A DNA stretch of 60,367 bases from Flavobacterium sp. (GCF_027490375.1 NZ_JAIXYH010000093.1:1-60367); one strand, 5' to 3'; positions 17,897 to 27,119 are shown, numbered from the stretch's first letter. Made by a program: numbers and translations. Notes: generated by a model from the letters alone, not told the origin.

Positions 17897-18745
17897 TCAT
17901 TTCTTATCTTTCTTTTCTTGGTCTTTGGTTATTTTGTCAATGGTTGTTATTGGAACTACGGTTAATTCGTTTGTTTCACAATCCCAAATATTCGTATACT
18001 TTTGAGACACAACACTATATGTTTTCCATTTTGCGAACTTCGCATAAAGCATTAATGTGCATATATCTGTCGCCGTAATAAAATCACCTGTTTCTGGCAA
18101 ATGACTATGCAAAGCTCCTTCAAGTTCCGTTCCCTCTTCAGTATTTCCGTATTCAATGGGTATAATGTTTTTGTGAAGTTGTTTTTTCATTAAAAGTTTG
18201 TTGTTTTTGTCGAATGTCAGCAAGTAGTCGTTACCAAAAATAACAACACCGCTTATTTTGGGTCCAGTCAAAACATAAACTTTCTTTTCTTTTTCGCTAA
18301 TTAGCGGAATTATGTTTGGACTTGTATTGTTATAGAACTTGAAAAGTCCATCTGTATTTGTGTTTAACTCGTTTAGTGCCGCTTTCCTGATTTGATACAG
18401 GTCAGTTTCAGTTCGCGTAAAATCCCTTTCTGTCAGGTCAATTTTTGCATCCTTTAAATCGTAAGTGCTGTCAAACGAAATTGTCCCGATAACTTTTGGA
18501 TTTTCTACTCTTGAAAAGAAAACACACTTTGCCACGTCGTTTTCACTGTATGAAAAATAACCGCCAATGTTTTCTCTGTTTTTGTAGTTTTCTAAAAACA
18601 AATCTGTTCCATACCAAGAAGCCATTTCCGACTTATATAGTAATTTTCCCTCAGCTACAATTGGTTGTGCTTGCTCGGTTGGATTTTTTTGTCCCAATAC
18701 ACTTACGGATATAAGTGTGAAGATAATGGCTACTGTTTTGTGCAT
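17897..18745 (-). CDS. Secreted protein of unknown function with a JAMM-like motif
   Basis: A 282-residue protein with a signal peptide (about 1-18). The N-terminal 190 residues are mostly beta and not recognised. Near residue 210 GTELEGALHSH is followed by LPETGDFI and TATD, which resembles the Glu...His-x-His-x7-Ser/Thr-x2-Asp motif of JAMM/MPN metalloproteases but with eight instead of seven residues in the spacer. The C-terminus is lysine-rich. The gene is isolated. The motif may be coincidence, so no function is assigned. Confidence 0.7.
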   Translation of the reverse strand: MHKTVAIIFTLISVSVLGQKNPTEQAQPIVAEGKLLYKSEMASWYGTDLFLENYKNRENIGGYFSYSENDVAKCVFFSRVENPKVIGTISFDSTYDLKDAKIDLTERDFTRTETDLYQIRKAALNELNTNTDGLFKFYNNTSPNIIPLISEKEKKVYVLTGPKISGVVIFGNDYLLTFDKNNKLLMKKQLHKNIIPIEYGNTEEGTELEGALHSHLPETGDFITATDICTLMLYAKFAKWKTYSVVSQKYTNIWDCETNELTVVPITTIDKITKDQEKKDKK

Positions 18746-19316
18746 GTTTTGGTGTCTGTTATGGTTAGGTTAGTACAAACTTTTTGGTGAGTGGCGTAGT
18801 GATTAATTTAGCTAGGCAGATTTGAATTCGCAGCACATCGCTGTTAACTAACCGCAAACTTCATTAGAAGTACAAAGCTCAAATTTAGCACTTCTCTATC
18901 ACACAAGCGCGAAACCTCCGCTTTTGCAAAACGGCTATTCCTGTTGCACAACTCAAAAATACACATAAATTTTTGTGACTTTACAGAAATTTTTCTTGAT
19001 AGAAAAAATGCAACCACTATTTTTTACCACGTTGTAGACATTAAGCATTTAAAATGCAAACAAGAAGGTATTTATGGCTAGTTTAGCGTGTAACTTGAAA
19101 AAATACATGCGTTTATCACCAAAAACCATCCATTTTATTCCAGGTTGTATCCCAAAAACAGAATAAATTAGCTATTACCAAACCCTTCTTTATAAAGCTT
19201 AAAATCTTGTTTCTTCCTTTCAAAATTTTACAGTTTTGAAGCTGAACTAAAAAATAAACCTCCTTAAAACTCATTGATTGCAATAATTTTTCCACTCATT
19301 TTCAATAACGCATTTC
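18746..19316. other. Spacer without recognisable genes
   Basis: About 570 bases upstream of the JAMM-like gene. It is AT-rich, has no credible ORF on either strand, and shows no match to the repeat families found elsewhere. It ends where structured repeat family 1 copy A begins. Confidence 0.5.
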
Positions 19317-19456
19317 CTAGCCCCGGTTGCAGCGAAAAGCGCGCAAAGCCCAAGAAGACTATTTTGCCGAAAGCTGTGGCGACCAACGGAAGCCGCGAGC
19401 TGCACGTGCTAAATACCTTCTTGGGCTGCGTACTTGTAGCGAAAAACGGGATTAGC
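19317..19456 (+). repeat. Structured repeat family 1, copy A
   Basis: An outer stem (CTAGCCCCG with CGGGATTAG) encloses GAAAAGCGCGCAAAG, a variable stem (CCCAAGAAG with CTTCTTGGG), an inner hairpin (GTGGC with GCCGC) around a GACCAACGGAA loop, and TGCGTACTTGTA on the far side. Copies at 31887 and 44103 keep the single-stranded words but change the stems in a pairing-preserving way. It lies downstream of the ATP-grasp gene, convergent to it. Confidence 0.85.
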
Positions 19457-19479
19457 TTCTAAAAACTAATCCTATTCTT

Positions 19480-20697
19480 TTAATGTAAATTCTTGACTTC
19501 TTGTTGTTTGGCTACCGTAGCAAAGTCGGTTGTGAGGCGGGTGGCGTAGTCGTCGAGCAGTTGCATCACGCGGTCGCGGTCTTTAGATTTAACAATCAGG
19601 CCGGCATGGTACTCCAATGGTACACGGAAACAAACCTCCGGATCGCTAAAAGCACTCAAATCGGGATGCTCGTACTTGGAAAGCGTAAGCACAATGCCCG
19701 CAAACTCCTTTTTCACCTTTGGTAATTTGTACGTGTGACCTTTAGCCAGCGCGTCTTCAATAGCTGCCCACTCGGCCCACAAATTGATATCCGACGCTGC
19801 AGCGACCATTTCGGCCAAGTGCGCTCCTCCTACTCTACTCGAGGTTTCGAGAAAATACACCTTGCCGTCGTCGTTGCATTTAATGTACTCCGAATGCGCC
19901 GCACCGTGCTTCAATCCAAATCCTTTTATTACTTGCTCGTTGCAGGCTTTGATCGCCACATCGTCTTCCGAACCGTACTCGATCACCGCCGAACGGAAAA
20001 TGCCACCGCCTTGCGAGATTTCCATAGGCGTTGCCAAATATTTTGACGTAATACTGAACAATATCTTGCCGTTTACGATCAAACTATCGCAGTGATATAC
20101 CGCTCCCGGACGAAATTGCTCCACCAAATATTTGAAACGGTTGTTGCCCAATTCGTTGATGTTATTCCACAATTCTTCCTTGTTGTGCACCTTGATAATT
20201 CCGGATGCCGAAGCCTCCGAACGCGGTTTTAACACCCACGGCGGCGAAACCGAATCGGCGAAATTATTGATTTCGTTATCGTTAAAAAGTGCCGAAAACT
20301 TGGGGTTTGAAATGCCGCAACTCTTGGCGCGCATGCGCATGGCGAGCTTATCGCGGAAATATCTGCCGGTTGTTTGTCCCATACCGTCGATGCGTAAATT
20401 CTCGCGGATGTACGTAGCTTTTTCAACATCAAAATCGTCGAGCGCTACCACAGCATCAATTTTTTCGTGTTTCATCAAATTACTGATTCCCAACAATAAA
20501 TGCTCTAAATTCCAATCGACATCCTGACCGGGCATATAAAAAACCTCATCAATGTATTCGAACGGCCACGGCTTGTCGTTTAACTTCTCAGAAGTGATGA
20601 GAAAAACTTTGTTGTTAAGCTTTTTCAGGTTGATTAAAAAATCGGATCCTTTAAAGTAATTTGAGATACAAACGAAGGTTTTGGCTGTGTTTTCCAT
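19480..20697 (-). CDS. ATP-grasp domain protein (predicted carboxylate-amine ligase)
   Basis: A 405-residue cytoplasmic protein. A pre-ATP-grasp domain (about 1-110) is followed by the ATP-grasp fold: Lys157 in WVLKPRSEASASG for nucleotide binding, Glu270, and the magnesium site ETSSRVGG (Glu284, Arg288), where the usual Glu-x-Asn-x-Arg has Ser in place of Asn. The family ligates a carboxylate to an amine or thiol through an acyl phosphate, as in dipeptide ligases. Third gene of a three-gene unit, 3 bases after the aminopeptidase stop. The substrate is unknown, but an amino-acid or peptide product fits the neighbour. Confidence 0.85.
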   Translation of the reverse strand: MENTAKTFVCISNYFKGSDFLINLKKLNNKVFLITSEKLNDKPWPFEYIDEVFYMPGQDVDWNLEHLLLGISNLMKHEKIDAVVALDDFDVEKATYIRENLRIDGMGQTTGRYFRDKLAMRMRAKSCGISNPKFSALFNDNEINNFADSVSPPWVLKPRSEASASGIIKVHNKEELWNNINELGNNRFKYLVEQFRPGAVYHCDSLIVNGKILFSITSKYLATPMEISQGGGIFRSAVIEYGSEDDVAIKACNEQVIKGFGLKHGAAHSEYIKCNDDGKVYFLETSSRVGGAHLAEMVAAASDINLWAEWAAIEDALAKGHTYKLPKVKKEFAGIVLTLSKYEHPDLSAFSDPEVCFRVPLEYHAGLIVKSKDRDRVMQLLDDYATRLTTDFATVAKQQEVKNLH

Positions 20698-20700
20698 CTG

Positions 20701-22122
20701 TTAGTGATTTTCAATAAATGTACTTAATAAATTAACTCCGAAGGCCGTAGCGTGTTTAGATTTTGCAAATTCGCTGTCGCCAAAAGCCACACCGGCTACA
20801 TCTAAATGCGCCCAGGCTTCGTGCTTATCGGTAAAGTATTCGAGGAATTTTGCAGCCGTTATCGCGCCGCCAATCGGTTTTCCGCTGTAGTTGCGCACAT
20901 CGGCAATATCGCTGCTGATGTCTGGGTCGTAAGCGCTCCACAAGGGCAACGGCCAAAGTTTTTCACCCACTTGGTTTCCGGCGCTTCGCAACGCAAATTC
21001 CAAATCAACGTTATTGGTAAACAACGCGCCGCATTCGTAACCAAAAGTAGCCACACTGCTGCCAGTTAAGGTCGCTATATCTACAATAACATCGGGTTTG
21101 TGCTTGGCAATCAAATACGCAAGCGCATCGGCGAGTATGAGTCGGCCTTCTGCGTCGGTATCGATAATTTCGATTGTCTTTTTATTGAAGGCTTCAATGA
21201 CGGCCGACGGTTTTAATGACGTGGCATCTACTGCATTTTCGCACAACGGAACCACCGCCGTAACGCGTTTTTTACAATCCGACTTTGCCAAATACTGCAT
21301 GGTAGCCACAACCGCCGCCGCGCCCGCCATATCCGACTTCATGAATTGCATGCCAGCGGTTTTAATATTGAGTCCGCCCGTATCAAACGTCACGCCTTTA
21401 CCCACCAACGCATAATGTTTGCCTTCGGCTTCCGGATTGAGTTCGAGCACGAGCAATCGCGCATCGTTTTTACTTCCTTGTCCGACAGCCAGCAAGGCGC
21501 CCATACCTAATTCCTGCAAGGCGTTTTTGTCGAGAACCGTGGCTTGTAACTGGGTTTCGTTTGCCAAATCGGCACCCGCTTTTGCCATATACTCGGGCGT
21601 AACAACGTTTGGCGGCAAATCAACCCATTGCATGCATTGCAACTGCGCATCTGCCAAGATTAACGCTTTTTGTAGAAAGGCTTCTTCCGATTTGTAATTA
21701 TTTATGGTGAGTGCAAAATCGGAATTCGTAATCGGATGTGGCTTTTCGTTTTTGAAATGCCCTATTTTGTAGGTTCCGAGTTTGAGTCCGGAAACGATTG
21801 CCGAAACGAGCTGCGGTTCGAGTCCGTTTGGTAAATCAATCAAAACGGGTTTGTTGAAAAACTCCGGATATTTATGTGCCGCACGACGGAACATGGTTAC
21901 AACCGACTTGTAATCAGGCGTTTTCCCTAAACCGACAAATAAGTGAAGGTTATCGTATTTTTCGATGGCGTAAATTTCGTTGGCTTTTCCGTAAAAAACT
22001 TTCGACGGTACACTAACGCCGTAGAATTCGATGGGCACTAAATGGTTCGGACCCGTTTCAAAGACCGGAATGATAAAGTTTCCAGAAAAAGACGGAATAT
22101 CGTGTTGAAAAGAGAGTTTCAT
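20701..22122 (-). CDS. M17 leucyl aminopeptidase family protein
   Basis: A 473-residue cytoplasmic metallopeptidase. Lys242 and Asp247 in GKGVTFDTGGLNIK, Asp264 in MKSDMAG, and Asp321, Asp323, Glu325 and Arg327 in DTDAEGRL match the two-metal site and bicarbonate arginine of PepA-type enzymes. The N-terminal domain is short and diverged, as usual in this subfamily. It removes N-terminal residues from peptides. Three bases separate it from the esterase gene upstream and from the ATP-grasp gene downstream, so the three are probably co-transcribed. Confidence 0.93.
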   Translation of the reverse strand: MKLSFQHDIPSFSGNFIIPVFETGPNHLVPIEFYGVSVPSKVFYGKANEIYAIEKYDNLHLFVGLGKTPDYKSVVTMFRRAAHKYPEFFNKPVLIDLPNGLEPQLVSAIVSGLKLGTYKIGHFKNEKPHPITNSDFALTINNYKSEEAFLQKALILADAQLQCMQWVDLPPNVVTPEYMAKAGADLANETQLQATVLDKNALQELGMGALLAVGQGSKNDARLLVLELNPEAEGKHYALVGKGVTFDTGGLNIKTAGMQFMKSDMAGAAAVVATMQYLAKSDCKKRVTAVVPLCENAVDATSLKPSAVIEAFNKKTIEIIDTDAEGRLILADALAYLIAKHKPDVIVDIATLTGSSVATFGYECGALFTNNVDLEFALRSAGNQVGEKLWPLPLWSAYDPDISSDIADVRNYSGKPIGGAITAAKFLEYFTDKHEAWAHLDVAGVAFGDSEFAKSKHATAFGVNLLSTFIENH

Positions 22123-22125
22123 AAT

Positions 22126-23259
22126 TTATTTTTTTTGGAAAAAGAGCCATTCGATTGCTTTCGGAAACTCGTCGCTCCAGTACGTTTCGTTGTGTTTTCC
22201 GTGGTGATTGATACTGAGTTGTATTTGAACTTTTTCGGACAATTGTTTGGATTGTAGTAAATTGCGCTTGAACTGCGTAACGTGTTTTACCATAGTTTCC
22301 GACTCGTCGCCACCAGCATACAGATAAATCTTGGTACTGCCTTGCAATGCGAGATCTTCTTCATCGATTTTTAGCTTGGGAACAACCCACAGCGAAGGTG
22401 AAAAAATCATGAGTTTTCCGTACACTTCGGGATAGAGCAAACCACTGAATAAACTCACTAATCCGCCCATAGAACTGCCGCCAATACCCGTGTGTTCGCG
22501 TTCGGTGAGTGTGCGGTAGCGCTTGTCAACAAAAGGTTTTAGCGTATCGGTTATAAAACGAATGTATTTTTTACCTTGTCCGACGCCCAAAACGGTATTT
22601 CCTACGTTGTATTCTTTAATGCGATCGGCTTCGGCGTGCTCTACGGCAATGACAATAATTTTTCCGATTTTGTATTCCGACATAACCGCCAATTTCTTGT
22701 CGATTTCCCAATTGCCGAATCCGCTACTTTCGTTGAATAGATTTTGTGCATCTTGCAGATAAAGAACCGGATAACGCTCGTCGGTTTGGTCGTAATCATG
22801 TGGTAAAAGCGCCCAAACTTTTCGTTTTTTGTTGAGTTGCGGCATTTCGAACTCATCGGAAATGAGTTGTACCTGCGGTAGGAAATTTGGTTTAAAAGGC
22901 AACCAGTTTTTACGCCATTTGGCAACGTGTTCGCGGCGAACGCCTTTTAAATCGGGACAAACACGGTTTTCAGTTCGGTTTCCAAAACGGTCTATTTCTA
23001 CTTCACTCCAATCGCCTTTAGTAAACTTGTACTGTAAAGGTTCGGGGAACGTAAAATCGTTTGGAAACGTAAAATGGTATAACCCGTTTTCCAGATGTTC
23101 CATTTCGTAATTCGGATCTTGTGTGTCCCAATTGTTGAAATTTCCTGCGATATAAACCGGCCTAAAGTCGTCTTCATCTGTCGTCAAAATGATGTTCAAA
23201 CGCGGTTCCACAATGGCTTGGTTGTCTGACTGATTCACTTTTGATACTATCGATTCCAT
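22126..23259 (-). CDS. Alpha/beta-hydrolase-fold esterase with N-terminal E-set domain
   Basis: A 377-residue protein. The ATG at 23259 is chosen over a TTG 30 bases upstream. The N-terminus (about 20-95) has the VYIAGNFNNWD signature of an AMPK/glycogen-binding or enterochelin-esterase-type beta domain. The rest is an esterase-D-like hydrolase with the GxSxG nucleophile in GIGGSSMGGL (Ser about 263) and a late histidine in NHHGKHNETYW. No signal peptide, so cytoplasmic. First gene of the unit with the aminopeptidase and ATP-grasp ligase. Substrate unknown; Fes-like esterases cleave acyl-amino-acid esters. Confidence 0.88.
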   Translation of the reverse strand: MESIVSKVNQSDNQAIVEPRLNIILTTDEDDFRPVYIAGNFNNWDTQDPNYEMEHLENGLYHFTFPNDFTFPEPLQYKFTKGDWSEVEIDRFGNRTENRVCPDLKGVRREHVAKWRKNWLPFKPNFLPQVQLISDEFEMPQLNKKRKVWALLPHDYDQTDERYPVLYLQDAQNLFNESSGFGNWEIDKKLAVMSEYKIGKIIVIAVEHAEADRIKEYNVGNTVLGVGQGKKYIRFITDTLKPFVDKRYRTLTEREHTGIGGSSMGGLVSLFSGLLYPEVYGKLMIFSPSLWVVPKLKIDEEDLALQGSTKIYLYAGGDESETMVKHVTQFKRNLLQSKQLSEKVQIQLSINHHGKHNETYWSDEFPKAIEWLFFQKK

Positions 23260-23559
23260 GTATGTGTACGATTCTCGTTTAATCGGCAAATGTGCGCGAT
23301 TGCTAACTGTCTTTTGATTTCATTCCAAATTGAATCTTCGTTTCTACAGCACCGAAAAATCGAAATGACTCGTTTTAAAGTCGCATCAAAAGCGTTTCAG
23401 CTGCTACGAAATCTGAAATGTTACTCTTACAAATATTACAGATTTTTTTAACGTTGACAAGCAAAAAGCGCCTCAAATACCGAGTTTTTTTAAACAAATG
23501 GTTACGATAACGTTTTCCTACCGCGATTGCGATAGCTCCACTTTTGAAAACCGCGTAAT
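23260..23559. other. Spacer without recognisable genes
   Basis: 300 bases between two minus-strand transcription units. I see no ORF, repeat or clear terminator. A weak CACATTTG about 30 bases before the esterase ATG could be its -7 element. Confidence 0.45.
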
Positions 23560-23985
23560 TTATTTTAAAAACTTAAGAAAAGAAGCCGCCGATTCGCCGT
23601 CGTAGCTTCCACGTGATTTGAGAATCCGACCGTCGGGCGCCACCAAAACCAAGTATGGAAAAAAGCCGTCTTTGTTGTATTTCTCCACCATCCGCAGTCG
23701 TGCTGCCAACTCTTGCTCGCTGATGCTGTGTTTATCGGTTTCGAAATCGTATTTAAACAAGATGTAGCGCGAAGCAACTTCCTGCTTGAAATACTCCGAT
23801 TGAAACACGCGTTGCTCCAACAAATCGCAGGTTTCGCAGTGATCACGTACGGTAAATACAAAGAGAATTTCTTTTCGCTGACTTTTGGAATCGGCAAAGG
23901 CTTTTTCTAAGTTTCGTTCCCAGGTTTGGGCAAAACTCACTTGCGTGGAAAGGAAAAGTGCTGCGATAAAAACCAAACGTATCAT
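23560..23985 (-). CDS. Periplasmic thioredoxin-like protein
   Basis: A 141-residue protein. The open frame extends 28 codons upstream, but the ATG at 23985 overlaps the stop of the vWA gene (ATGA) and opens a good signal peptide (about 1-19), so it is the start. The thioredoxin-like fold has a CETC active-site motif at about 50-53 and a FFPYLVLVAPDGR strand with the cis-proline region. Likely a thiol reductase or sulfhydryl sensor in the periplasm. Its coupling to the vWA protein suggests a joint role. Confidence 0.82.
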   Translation of the reverse strand: MIRLVFIAALFLSTQVSFAQTWERNLEKAFADSKSQRKEILFVFTVRDHCETCDLLEQRVFQSEYFKQEVASRYILFKYDFETDKHSISEQELAARLRMVEKYNKDGFFPYLVLVAPDGRILKSRGSYDGESAASFLKFLK

Positions 23986-26006
23986 GACAAGCCACGGTAT
24001 TTTCTGAGGAACCACTCGGCGCCCAATAACAAGCCCGACAACAACAAACACCAAAATAAATCGATCCATGACGTCGATTTCGATGTTTCTTTCTGAACGG
24101 CTTTAAACTGCTTGTCGTTAAGTAATTTCTCGATCAACGCAGGAGTCTGATTGGCAAGAAAAACACCGCCCGACGTCTGTGTAGCGAGTTCCGACATTTT
24201 TGTGAAATCGGCATTTACAAACTGACGTTCCACATCGTAATCCAAAACTTCAAAATATCCCGAAGCCGCACCACCGCCGGTGTACGTCACAGTAAAACGA
24301 TATTTCCCAGGCGCGAGATTGTCGAAAGTCGATTTATACACGCTCTCACCTCTCGGCATTTCAACTTTACGTGTTTTGTTCGTTGCAATCTGCGTAAGCG
24401 ATAAAATAAGTTCCGCCTCACGATCGAACTCAAAGTTTTTATTGAACGCCTGTGCGGTAATTTCCACAGCAGTGCCCGAATTGTAAAATTTCTCGTAATC
24501 GAGCAGTAAACGACTCTTCTTCTGATTAGCCGTCAGGTATTGAATAGTTTTGTCGATCAACAAATCGAAAGCTTCGAAGTTGCGATTTTGAGCGTAATCT
24601 GCCAAGCGCCATTTCCAGCTGTCTTCGCCGAAAAGAAAGGCCAATCGGCGACTTTTTGCTTCCGCGAAAGCGAATAGATCAACGCCCGTTTCTATATTGT
24701 TGATTCGCGAACTAAACAAAACAGACCGATTCTGGCTCGGACTAATTGTTCCGTACGGATTCTGCAACGGCGGCCAGGCATCTACGTTAATGGGTTCTTG
24801 TGCAAAAAGCGTGAAATCGGTTTTTTGTGAAGGTCGGTAATCCTCGGTTTGTGCCGACATCTTAAAGTTGTAAACCGATTGCCACGTATTTAATAACGGG
24901 AAATCGGTCGACATGCCCGTAATGAAAAAAATACCTTGATTGTCGTTTTCGAGCTTCGTCCACAATTTCTTAAAATTCTGGTTCGGCTGGTATAAAATAT
25001 AAGCGTTGTAGGTTTTGCCTTCTAAAGCCTCGTATGGTTTTAGAATAGTAACTTTACGTTGCGCATTGGTTTCGATAGCGCGCTTTAAAGCTCCTAAATC
25101 CGGATGATTAACCGTGGAAACAATCGCAATTTCGGCGCGTTGATCGACGATTTCGACTGCAAAAACCTGACTGTTATTGTATTTATTTTTCTCTGGAATA
25201 GCCGTTTGGAAAACTGCCGTGTACACCTTCGAACCAATTTTATCGGCTTGCAACAAACCTGAAACGGCTTTTACATCGGTTCCCGCGTTAAAATCAACGT
25301 TTTGCGAAAAAACAACAGTTCCGCCTTCTTTAATTTGTAGAACGCCGTTTGCCGATTTCTTTCCGGTGTATTGCACAAAGCACTCAAACGGAAACTGATT
25401 GCCTTTAAATGCAAACTTATTGACGTTAATTTTCGCGATTTTAGCATCGGTTTGTTTAAGCGTATCGCCGGCAACAACGCTATAAACAGGCAACGATTTT
25501 CCAAAACTGTACACAAAATCAGAACCTCCTGTTTGGTTACCGTCGCTTATCAAAACAGTAGCGCGATTCTTTCCGCGAAACAAATTTTGCAAACCAGACG
25601 CAGCTTCGTGCAGATTAGAACTTTTACCCGAAAAATCGAGCGCTGTAGTATCTTTCAAAGCTTCGTCGATCGAGAAGAGTCGCAATTCAAACTTATCGTT
25701 TAAAGCAGCGTTATTTTGTAGCGACGAAACGGCTTGTTGTATTTGATTATCTGCCTTTAAATATTTTACAGACAACGAATTATCGGCCACAACTGCAAGT
25801 ATTGGTTTCTTAACTTCCAGAGTAGTACGATTAAAGCGCGGATTGATTATTGCGAGAATGATGAAAAAGATTCCTAGAAATCGCAACCAAAATAGCAATT
25901 TGTAATAGCGTGAACGATCGGTTGATTGGTAAAAATACTGATACCAAGCCAAGCCAAAAGCCGCGCCAGCGCCGAGAAGAATACTGACAACCGTCAATAC
26001 GTCCAT
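23982..26006 (-). CDS. Membrane-anchored vWA-like protein
   Basis: A 674-residue protein. Two N-terminal helices (about 4-24 and 38-58) are followed by a von Willebrand A-type domain with Asp-Asn-Ser-Leu-Ser (a DxSxS metal site) near residue 77 and VLISDGNQTGG near 150. A long beta-rich periplasmic region follows, and a C-terminal helix (about 650-668) ends in basic residues. The layout resembles Bat/Aer-associated membrane vWA proteins of Bacteroidota, but no MoxR ATPase is adjacent. It is followed by a 3-base overlapping thioredoxin-like gene. Function unproven; possibly envelope assembly or stress. Confidence 0.8.
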   Translation of the reverse strand: MDVLTVVSILLGAGAAFGLAWYQYFYQSTDRSRYYKLLFWLRFLGIFFIILAIINPRFNRTTLEVKKPILAVVADNSLSVKYLKADNQIQQAVSSLQNNAALNDKFELRLFSIDEALKDTTALDFSGKSSNLHEAASGLQNLFRGKNRATVLISDGNQTGGSDFVYSFGKSLPVYSVVAGDTLKQTDAKIAKINVNKFAFKGNQFPFECFVQYTGKKSANGVLQIKEGGTVVFSQNVDFNAGTDVKAVSGLLQADKIGSKVYTAVFQTAIPEKNKYNNSQVFAVEIVDQRAEIAIVSTVNHPDLGALKRAIETNAQRKVTILKPYEALEGKTYNAYILYQPNQNFKKLWTKLENDNQGIFFITGMSTDFPLLNTWQSVYNFKMSAQTEDYRPSQKTDFTLFAQEPINVDAWPPLQNPYGTISPSQNRSVLFSSRINNIETGVDLFAFAEAKSRRLAFLFGEDSWKWRLADYAQNRNFEAFDLLIDKTIQYLTANQKKSRLLLDYEKFYNSGTAVEITAQAFNKNFEFDREAELILSLTQIATNKTRKVEMPRGESVYKSTFDNLAPGKYRFTVTYTGGGAASGYFEVLDYDVERQFVNADFTKMSELATQTSGGVFLANQTPALIEKLLNDKQFKAVQKETSKSTSWIDLFWCLLLSGLLLGAEWFLRKYRGLS

Positions 26007-26023
26007 AATAAAATTGGGAATAA

Positions 26024-26770
26024 TTAGGTTAGCATACCGCCGTCGACGTTAAGAACCTGGCCCGTTACGTAGGCGCTCATATCTGAAGCGAGGAACAAAC
26101 AGGCGTTTGCAACATCTTCGGTGCTTCCGCCGCGTTTTAGTGGAATCGATTCTGCCCAACCTTTAACCACGTCTTCGTTCAATTTGGCAGTCATTTCCGT
26201 TTCGATAAAACCTGGAGCAATGGCGTTGCAACGGATGTTTCGCGAACCCAGTTCCAAGGCAACCGATTTCGTGAAACCGATAACTCCCGCTTTCGAGGCC
26301 GCGTAATTGGTTTGTCCGGCGTTTCCTTTCACACCAACAACCGAACTCATGTTAATGATTGAGCCCGAACGTTGTTTTAACATCGTTTTTTGAACCGCTT
26401 TGGTCATGTTAAAAACCGACTTCAAATTGACTTCAATTACTTGATCGAAATCGGTTTCCGACATACGCATCAAAAGGTTGTCTTTGGTGATTCCGGCATT
26501 GTTAATAAGCACATCGATAGAAGGAAAATCTTGCAAAACTTGATCGACGAAAGCTTGTGCGGCATCGAATTTCGAGGCATCCGATTGGTACGCTTTTACG
26601 GTAACGCCTTCGGTGGCTAATTTCGCGGCCAATTCCTCTGCTGCTGCGGCCGACGAGCTGTACGTAAATGCAATATTTGCGCCGTGTTTCGCAAAAACTT
26701 CGGCAATTCCTTTTCCAATTCCGCGACTTGCGCCGGTAATAATCACAGTTTTTCCTTCAAGTAATTTCAT
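26024..26770 (-). CDS. fabG: 3-oxoacyl-[acyl-carrier-protein] reductase
   Basis: A 248-residue SDR enzyme. The ATG at 26770 gives the family's normal length; 48 extra upstream codons in the open frame are rejected because the promoter lies inside them. TGASRGIG at 13-20 binds NADPH, NNAG is at about 90-93, and Ser143, Tyr156 and Lys160 are the catalytic triad with the FabG spacing. The C-terminal IAPGFIETEMT and VLNVDGGM are typical. It reduces 3-oxoacyl-ACP in fatty acid synthesis. It lies 17 bases upstream of the vWA gene and may be read with it. Confidence 0.93.
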   Translation of the reverse strand: MKLLEGKTVIITGASRGIGKGIAEVFAKHGANIAFTYSSSAAAAEELAAKLATEGVTVKAYQSDASKFDAAQAFVDQVLQDFPSIDVLINNAGITKDNLLMRMSETDFDQVIEVNLKSVFNMTKAVQKTMLKQRSGSIINMSSVVGVKGNAGQTNYAASKAGVIGFTKSVALELGSRNIRCNAIAPGFIETEMTAKLNEDVVKGWAESIPLKRGGSTEDVANACLFLASDMSAYVTGQVLNVDGGMLT

Positions 26771-26798
26771 AGTAACAATAGCTTCTAATAACGAACGC

Positions 26799-26806
26799 CA
26801 AATATA
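26799..26806 (-). promoter_or_regulatory. -7 box of the fabG promoter
   Basis: TATATTTG on the minus strand is a full TAnnTTTG match, with TTCG 18 bases upstream in the -33 position. It ends 28 bases before the ATG at 26770 and so excludes the longer N-terminus. Confidence 0.5.
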
Positions 26807-26889
26807 ACAATATTGGCACGTAATCGAAGTTTCGGCTTTCTTAATTTGTTGGAAAAAGGATTTTCGACCGACCTCAGGTTTTCTAATAA

Positions 26890-27077
26890 TTTGGGCACTT
26901 CCTGCCGCGTGCATTTAGTGGAAGTTCGTTGCGGCAGGTCGGGCTTTCCACTGCAAGGCACAACACCCAAAAGCATTTCAGCCAAGTGTTGCCGCGGCTT
27001 CCGTTGGTCGCCACTGCACCACGGGCTTCAAGCGCTTTTTGGCGTCGCGGCTTTCCGTTTCAATCCCTAGTGCAGGG
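26890..27077 (+). repeat. Composite structured repeat (family 2 copy c with family-1-like core)
   Basis: The left half follows family 2: TTTGGGCACTTCCTGCCGC pairs with GCGGCAGG, then TCGGGCTTTCC. The middle (about 26991-27013) contains GGCTTCCGTTGGTCGCC, the reverse complement of the conserved inner loop of family 1. CCAAAAGC at 26968 can pair with GCTTTTTGG at 27032. It ends at CAATCCCTAGTGCAGG. It fills the gap upstream of fabG. Confidence 0.65.
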
Positions 27078-27119
27078 GAAATACAATTAGACGTATCGTC
27101 TTACTTTAGCTTTATCTTT

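Noticed and set aside
23986..24069. A 28-residue extension of the thioredoxin-like protein
   Set aside because: The ATG at 23985 overlaps the vWA stop codon and opens a signal peptide.
26771..26914. A 48-residue N-terminal extension of FabG
   Set aside because: FabG needs no such extension, and a -7 box lies inside it. The ATG at 26770 gives the normal length.
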